Shown: positions 58,319 through 64,000 of the stretch, piece after piece
How the letters are laid out: each line of letters starts with the position of its first letter
Position numbering within the stretch: the stretch's first letter is position 1
Assembly (NCBI GenBank): GCA_963576475.1
Contig: OY754978.1
Coordinates: forward strand, 19,351,678 to 19,415,677
Direction of reading: 5' to 3'
Length of the DNA stretch: 64,000 nucleotides
DNA from: Molanna angustata
Taxonomy: Eukaryota; Arthropoda; Insecta; Trichoptera; Molannidae
The notes under the pieces: model-generated
The model's input: the letters and a program-made list of their open reading frames with translations, nothing else
Told to the model about the DNA's origin: nothing
Database searches by the model: none
Translations under genes and position numbers: made by a program

Positions 58319-58919
58319 CTAGTTGCATGTAACACATGAGATCCTACTGTCGATGGCGATAATATTTATAATTGAAGAATACGTACCAAACTATAAACAC
58401 CTAAACACAAATTAATGAATATCTTAAAATATTTTGTTTTCTATATAAAGCATGTAGGTATGTATATCAAGATAGGATAGTATGGAGGTCAGTCTGTTTT
58501 TCTTACCCAGAATATGAAAACAGTATGATGGTAGGTATGTATGTTTGGAGATTAAGTAGGCATCAAAATATTGAGTGAGATATTGTGTAGTGTATACTGC
58601 CTTACAAATTGTATAAAACGATGTCGTCACTGAATTCAATTTTTATAAAAATTGTTAAAAAAAGTTTGGAAATCTCAATGTCCATATATTTTATAGAAAA
58701 TTAAATTGTCTATAAGTTGGGGGGACGGACACACAAACACATTAAATGTTCTTCTTCGAATTCTGAGTAAATCCATATATAAATATATAGAACATATTAT
58801 TATATGCCGTGTTTTTTTACCTCAAAGTTCGAAAAACCGTGAAAAATATAGACCCTGCATACAAATATTTGTCGATATGTTAAGAGAAATAAATTCTCTT
58901 GAACAAATCGACAGTTGGA
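58319..58919 (-). mobile_element. Helentron/DINE-1-like element D5, internally deleted
   Basis: Both ends are present (CTAG end at 58319, TCC end at 58919). The 5' hairpin has an AGAATTTATTTCT core. About half of the body including most of the GT tract is deleted, with GGGGGGACGGACACACAAAC retained. Confidence 0.8.
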
Positions 58920-59799
58920 TCAACACCAGAAATCCGTTTATTATAAATCAAGAATGACTAAAATAAGTTCTGGTATTACATTCAGCGTTTATGTAGGTGT
59001 AAATATTATTATATTTTATTCGAAATAACTTAAACAGTATCAAATACAACATGCTCAACCATAATATGAAACGATGAATCAATAAACAGGTTATGTTTAA
59101 CAACACAAAGTCAAGATACGTGTTTGTAGATCCATAAATCACTTATTCATTTAGTCCCGTCATTGATTTAAATAAATCTTCTTTATCGCCTTAAATGTTT
59201 CATACAAGAGCCGTTATTTTGCCATGTTCGATACTATTAATTTCTGTGAACAAACTTTTGAAAGCATTTAAAATATCTGCAACACAGCTTCTAATGTAGA
59301 TTTTACTTATATAGTTCGTTTGGCAATAGCCGGCAGATTCAAAATATATTTAATTAGTAAGGAGTAGCTGTTTGGTACCGGCTTAGAATAGTGCTTCCAC
59401 TCTTTACTATTATCATCTTTTCGGGTGTACCTTAAGGCCTGGGTTATTGAATAATATACAACAGGCAAATTTACATCTAATCACTTCCCGCGTTCAAATT
59501 TGTAATTCATGCGTCTCAAAAGTATGTGTTGAATTCTTTATGTACTGTTAAAACAAAAATCAATCATGAATTAAAATAACAAATCAAATATAAACCAGTA
59601 CCTACTTACACCAAATTTAAATTTAAACTTTTTAAATTCTTTTATTTGGGAGGCAATTGAAACATTTTATTCCAAAATAAAGGTAATTGTTTTATATTTG
59701 TCATGTATATGATTACATTGGGGATTTTAAAATCATTTCAGAATCGTAGTGATATTTTTTTTAATTTTCACAAAACATTATCTGTGTGAATTTTTAATA
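58920..59799. other. no recognised feature
   Basis: AT-rich; short frames without domains. Confidence 0.45.
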
Positions 59800-60789
59800 C
59801 TAGTTGCATGTGATACATGAGATCTAACTGTCGATAGCGATAGTATGTATAGTTGAAGAATAAAAATCAAACTATAAACCTATAAATCCATATTATTGAA
59901 AATTTTAACACATGTTGGTATGTATGTCAAGATAGGACAGTATTTTTTCAGCTCTTTTCCTACCCGGAATATGAAAACAGCATGATGGTTCTGTATGTAT
60001 GTTTGGAGATTAAGTACCTATCAAACTATTAAGTCTTCTTAAATATTGTGTATAGGCGACTGCCATACAAATTGTATGAAGCAATGTCGTCACTAAATTC
60101 AATTTTTATAAAAATTGTTAAAAAAAAATTGAGATGTGCTAATACAATGTTAATATTTTTTATAGAAAATTAAATTATCTAGTTGGGGTGTTTCGGCTTT
60201 TTTCGATATTTTAAAAAAATTTCAAATAAAGACAGTTAACTCATAAATTTATCAAAAAAACAATTTTTTTCTTTATAAAAAGTGTTTGAGAAACCCTGGA
60301 ATTTTTTCGAATAAAAAATTTGAGATTTTGTATTTTTCTATGTTCATACCAATTTTCAGCATTCTAGCTTTTATGGTTTCTGAGATATATGGAAAAATAA
60401 ACCAAAGTTTCAAAAGTTGATAACCCTTGACTGAAACAAAAATTCACAATTCTGAGTATAAAAGTTTTGTAGGCCTATAACTGTTTATATATTCTGAAAT
60501 TTTGGGCTCTATAAATTGAGCGGATCAAAAGTTATAAGGGGGGACGGACACACAGACGCACACACAGACACACACACACAGACACACAAAACTCACATAC
60601 AATGTTCTACTCTGAATTCTGAGTAAATCCATGTATGGGAACATATATGCTGCGAGGCCTCTAGTTGGTGTTATTAGCATGCAAAAAGTCCACTACGCCA
60701 TACAAAATGTTCCTTCGTACACGCATCCTGGCTTAACAATGTCGATTCATTCAGAGAATTGAATTCTCATGAACGAATCGACAGTTGGA
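59800..60789 (-). mobile_element. Helentron/DINE-1-like element D6, full length
   Basis: Colinear with D1. The 3' hairpin has CATGTATCACATG. The 5' hairpin (60738-60780 on plus) has TTCA/TGAA and AGAATT/AATTCT pairs and stays fully paired despite sequence change. The CA tract is short (60543-60600). Flanks A and T are as in D1. Confidence 0.85.
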
Positions 60790-61559
60790 TTATCGTTTGT
60801 TTGTAACTATATTCCATATATGCATAATAATTTTTGGCTGTCTTTATCTAGAACCGATATTTTCCTCACGTCATATATTCTACAAAAGGAATATTAATTT
60901 TTAAGAAAATTGTTTTGAATTTATGCGATAGCTCACGTCCTCGCCGTGTAGAGATATATATTACCCGTAATCATTTACGACGGTATGCTCCTTCAGTGGA
61001 TTTCAGTTCATACTTTGAGACACTGCAATTATTTAAGAAGCTGCAGCAATTATTCAAAAAGTGCCTAAAGTAATGCGCTGGCTCAAGTCATGACTCAAAA
61101 TTTAATATTATTTTCTCTGAAACTTCCCCATTCTTACGCTTCCACGTGGTTGGTAATTTGTCTCGACTTCAATAAGTAAATTAATTATTACGAGAAAATA
61201 TTATTTTGAAAGCTAACATGCTCCTTGGATAATATTTCGCAATGGTTATGTAAGCATATTAGTTTTCTCCTCAAATAATTGTGTAGGTACGTTAAAATAC
61301 ATTACGTATATTACTCAAATAATAATGTGTGTAGGTTCGTTACATAATTAATTATTTGAAACAGGAAAGGGATATATAATAAATCTCTTCTTTAATGAAT
61401 ATTTTTTTTACATACTATAAAAATAAGCTTATTTTTTTAATTTAAGACCCTCAGCAATGAGGAAACAAAAAGGAAGAGAGAGAGAGAGAGAGTTAATAAA
61501 AATTATAAAATTATTTTATAAATTTTAATGGAAAAATTATATATCAAGAAAGAAAAATT
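60790..61559. other. no recognised feature
   Basis: AT-rich with a (GA)n run at 61475-61491. No gene. Confidence 0.45.
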
Positions 61560-62090
61560 TCTTTTTAAATGACAGAACATATCAATGCAGCTGCGAAAAA
61601 AATAAGAAAACTTATTTACCTATTTAAAAATATTCGTAATATAATGGACCAAAAAACTTTGAATACTATATATTATGTATTAATACAATCCATTATTTCT
61701 CATGGAATGATCGGGTGGGGAGGTGCATCTTACACAAATATGGATGATTATTAAAAAACTATTCAACTATTTTAAGACTTTAACGTACTAACTACAGCAC
61801 AACTCTATATTAAACAAATTCTTATTCACTTTAAAAATGATAAGACAAACCATATCACTGCTCAGCATTCTCACGATACAAGACACATACATCAACAAAT
61901 CACTCCGACAAACAGTCGACAAACACTACATACGGACAAAGACTGCCCTCAAACCTAATCTGGAAGTTGTTGTGCTTTTGTTTTTGGCAGGTTCATACAT
62001 AGTCTCACTTTCTTGGAGACCTCATTTAACTCCAGTAACATTTAGGCCAGCTCTTGAGGGTTGTTGCTAATTTGAGGGTTATTATTGTTG
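61560..62090 (+). pseudogene. LINE RT thumb-region fragment, decayed
   Basis: The frame from 61569 reads INAAAKKIRKLIYLFKNIRN, IMDQKTLNTIYYVLIQSIIS and HGMIGWGGA before a stop. KIR-L---FK-LR...L--IYY-L-QSI-SYGI-GWGG is the RT thumb of CR1/Jockey-like LINEs. The sequence after it (61800-61990) may be its continuation in other frames, such as HTDKDCPQT. Confidence 0.65.
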
Positions 62091-62607
62091 TTGTCGTGAG
62101 CAAATCTTAGGTGGTTTAGTTTTTTCTTATCACTGCGGACACTTTTGTTTTTTTTTTTATATATAATGACATTTACAATTCAAAGATACAGTCAACCATC
62201 GAAACCCTCAGGGTTTATCTGAGGTTGACGAATTCAGTTTGGTAATTTTAATATACATAATTCATAAAACAAAAATAAAATAAAGAAACAAATAAGTGAG
62301 CAAATAAATAAATACATAAATCAAAAAAATCCTATATACCTATATACATATAAAGATAAAAAGAATACGATTCAGGTTTCGACCTATGACAGCCGGTCAA
62401 CTCAAGGAGTATACTTCTAGAGCACATAGCTGTCGTCATCGGACCTCATCATACATATACCTACCTTTTTAAGTGGGTAAAATATTTGGACATATCATTT
62501 AATATTTTTGTTCTCCCAAGCTTTTTAAAAACATATTCTAATGCTATTATGAACAATTTTGGGAATCATCTGATGATTCTGGGGATAGTCAGAAAGCATT
62601 TTAGCAC
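62091..62607. other. no recognised feature
   Basis: AT-rich. Nothing beyond (AAATAAATA)-like stretches near 62280-62330. Confidence 0.4.
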
Positions 62608-62808
62608 AGGCACAGGCATTAAGATATGGCTTAAACTATGTAAGCACCAGTGAAGTGGTAAATTGATATTTATTGAAATGAAATAACTTATATTTACTTT
62701 GTATGTTAACTATGAATGAATAAGCTTATATTATCTTAAGATATTTTGTATCTCATATATACTGAATGTTTTTGGATAGAAATAAATAAAAATATAATAA
62801 AAAAAAAT
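62608..62808 (+). repeat. retroposon family G, 3' end
   Basis: GGCTTAAACTATGTAAGCAC, AACTTATATTTACTTTGTAT and AATAAATAAAAATATAATAA match 44.79-44.97 kb. Confidence 0.75.
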
Positions 62809-62814
62809 TGATGC

Positions 62815-62990
62815 CATTGAAACATGGGCCATAATGACAGCGATGAATAGGCTCAAGGTATACAGTGCTAATAAAAAACTTCAACAAAAATGGAACGATA
62901 CAGGTTAACTTTAATGAGGACTGATCAACAGATAAAATTCTCGAAAAAAGAGGAATCCGACAGGGTGATACAATATCCCCAATTTCGTCT
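62815..62990 (+). pseudogene. RTE-type LINE reverse transcriptase fragment
   Basis: The frame reads NED, a stop, then STDKILEKRGIRQGDTISP. The motif (RG-RQGDTISP) is the RT motif-4 region of RTE elements. It is short, with a stop. Confidence 0.65.
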
Positions 62991-63590
62991 CATTTTCCTC
63001 TAATCTCTTGTTTAAATATTTAAATATAAAGTAGGTACCTTTATAAAAAGATGTTATACTTCAATTTTCAAACTAAGTTTCTTTTATTCATAATGTAGAT
63101 ATTAAAAACTATATATAACAGAATAATTTGGTGATATGAAAGAAATTTCTTTTAGATATGATAAATCACTTTTGAATCTATCAGTACTTAAATTAACGGT
63201 CAATACAATGAATGATTCATAGCATAGTATTAGTGAAGTGTCAAGTATTAAATTTTGTAGTCAGGGTGAAGTACGCGTCACTCCTGTAATCTTACCTACC
63301 CTCAACTACCCCTACCATCCCCTCCATCTCTAACCATCGCCAATTCACTCTCAGCCTTTTCTCACCCCTCACTTTAAAGGTCGTTTCAGGTCAAGAAATT
63401 CAGAAGTTTTCAATAACAATATTTCATCGTAAACACTTCATAAAAAAATCACAAAATTCGACCTCTACGGTTCTTGTACGATTTTATAAAGAAATAATTA
63501 AATGAATGAGAGAAATTTGAAATGTATTTTTGTTATTTTCAAATCATAAAATTGTTCCGTATAAAATTAAGTTATCTGCTATTCGAATAC
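62991..63590. other. no recognised feature
   Basis: AT-rich with a C-rich patch near 63290-63370. No gene. Confidence 0.4.
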
Positions 63591-63591
63591 T

Positions 63592-63771
63592 GGTGGGCAA
63601 GTCTGGTTCAATCGGCGAAATCAAAACCCTAACGATTACCCATATTATGGATATATGTAATTACTATATGGAATTCTATAACATCTTTAGATGTCATACA
63701 TAGAACTCCATATGATAATTATATCCATGATATGGGTTTTGATTTCGCCGGTCGAACCAGACTTGCCCCCC
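63592..63771. mobile_element. family-B foldback MITE, both ends intact
   Basis: The left end CAAGTCTGGTTCAATCGGCG, then AAATCAAAACCC, faces its complement GGGTTTTGATTTCGCCGGTC, GAACCAGACTTG on the right. The inner stem is around TATCTTTAGATGTCAT. About 170 bp, non-coding. Confidence 0.8.
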
Positions 63772-63840
63772 TGAGGTGCTTTGATTTTCTGGTATTCCTG
63801 TAATATTCCATCTTCGTCTCTTGAGGTGTAATTTTGTTAA
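63772..63840 (-). repeat. family-A MITE fragment
   Basis: TGAGGTGCTTTGATTTTCTG, then TAATATTCCATCTTCGTCTC and TTGAGGTGTAATTTTGTT is a diverged reverse complement of the family-A centre. Confidence 0.45.
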
Positions 63841-64000
63841 AAAAAATATTTGAAATTATTTCATCTCTGCGTATTTCTTCAATTCTGAATTATTTTCACT
63901 CTTCAATGACACCAAATACTTTTCTATAAAAATGAATGTTGCATAATTATTTTATATTAGAATAATTTTCGGTTACAATTGATTTTAATAAATTGAATGA

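Overview
The window is AT-rich eukaryotic DNA that looks like an insect intergenic or large-intron region. The insect reading rests on the repeat content: RTE-, CR1/Jockey- and I/R1-type LINE relics, a Penelope-type fragment, a pogo-family DNA transposon, Helentron/DINE-1-like elements and tRNA-derived SINEs. It also rests on frequent TAGGTACCTA/GTATGTATG-type simple sequence. A moth or butterfly is plausible but not proven. I find no convincing host protein-coding gene, rRNA or genuine tRNA gene. Almost everything recognisable is mobile DNA or its debris.

Layout. 0-8.9 kb: LINE tails, SINE pieces, a foldback MITE (family A) and the first family-C repeats. 9.9-15.3 kb: SINEs, the 3' end of LINE family E, a 683-bp foldback element in a TTAA duplication, a minisatellite, and an inverted second copy of family C. 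15.3-16.3 kb: first full Helentron-like element (family D). 17-31.6 kb: RTE and CR1-like LINE tails, MITE families A and B, two more TTAA-flanked candidates. 32.5-34.8 kb: the longest LINE, with reverse transcriptase and RNase H interrupted by one frameshift. 36.4 kb: a (TA)n tract of about 93 units. 39.4-40.9 kb: the longest family-D copy, carrying a huge (GT)n tract. 43.0-44.2 kb: a LINE tail and a 208-bp-arm inverted repeat around a Penelope endonuclease fragment. 45.6-46.5 kb: another LINE. 48.0-49.0 kb: a duplicated segment, one copy of which received a family-D insertion. 54.2-57.1 kb: a 2.9-kb pogo-like transposon with intact termini. 58.3-60.8 kb: two more family-D copies. 61.5-64 kb: LINE fragments and a foldback MITE.

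Most informative points: (1) the pogo-like element has exact ends, TA target duplication, many subterminal GTACCTTCGAAC motifs, a complete DD35D triad and a C-terminal PHD finger; (2) six family-D elements start TC, end CTAG, carry subterminal inverted repeats and hairpins, and one has a duplicated empty site inside this window showing insertion between A and T without target duplication; (3) SINEs here share their 3' tail with LINE family E; (4) short-loop inverted repeats with long, near-perfect arms are unusually dense. All boundaries were read by eye and should be taken as accurate to a few bases at best, unless a target duplication or a start/stop codon fixes them.
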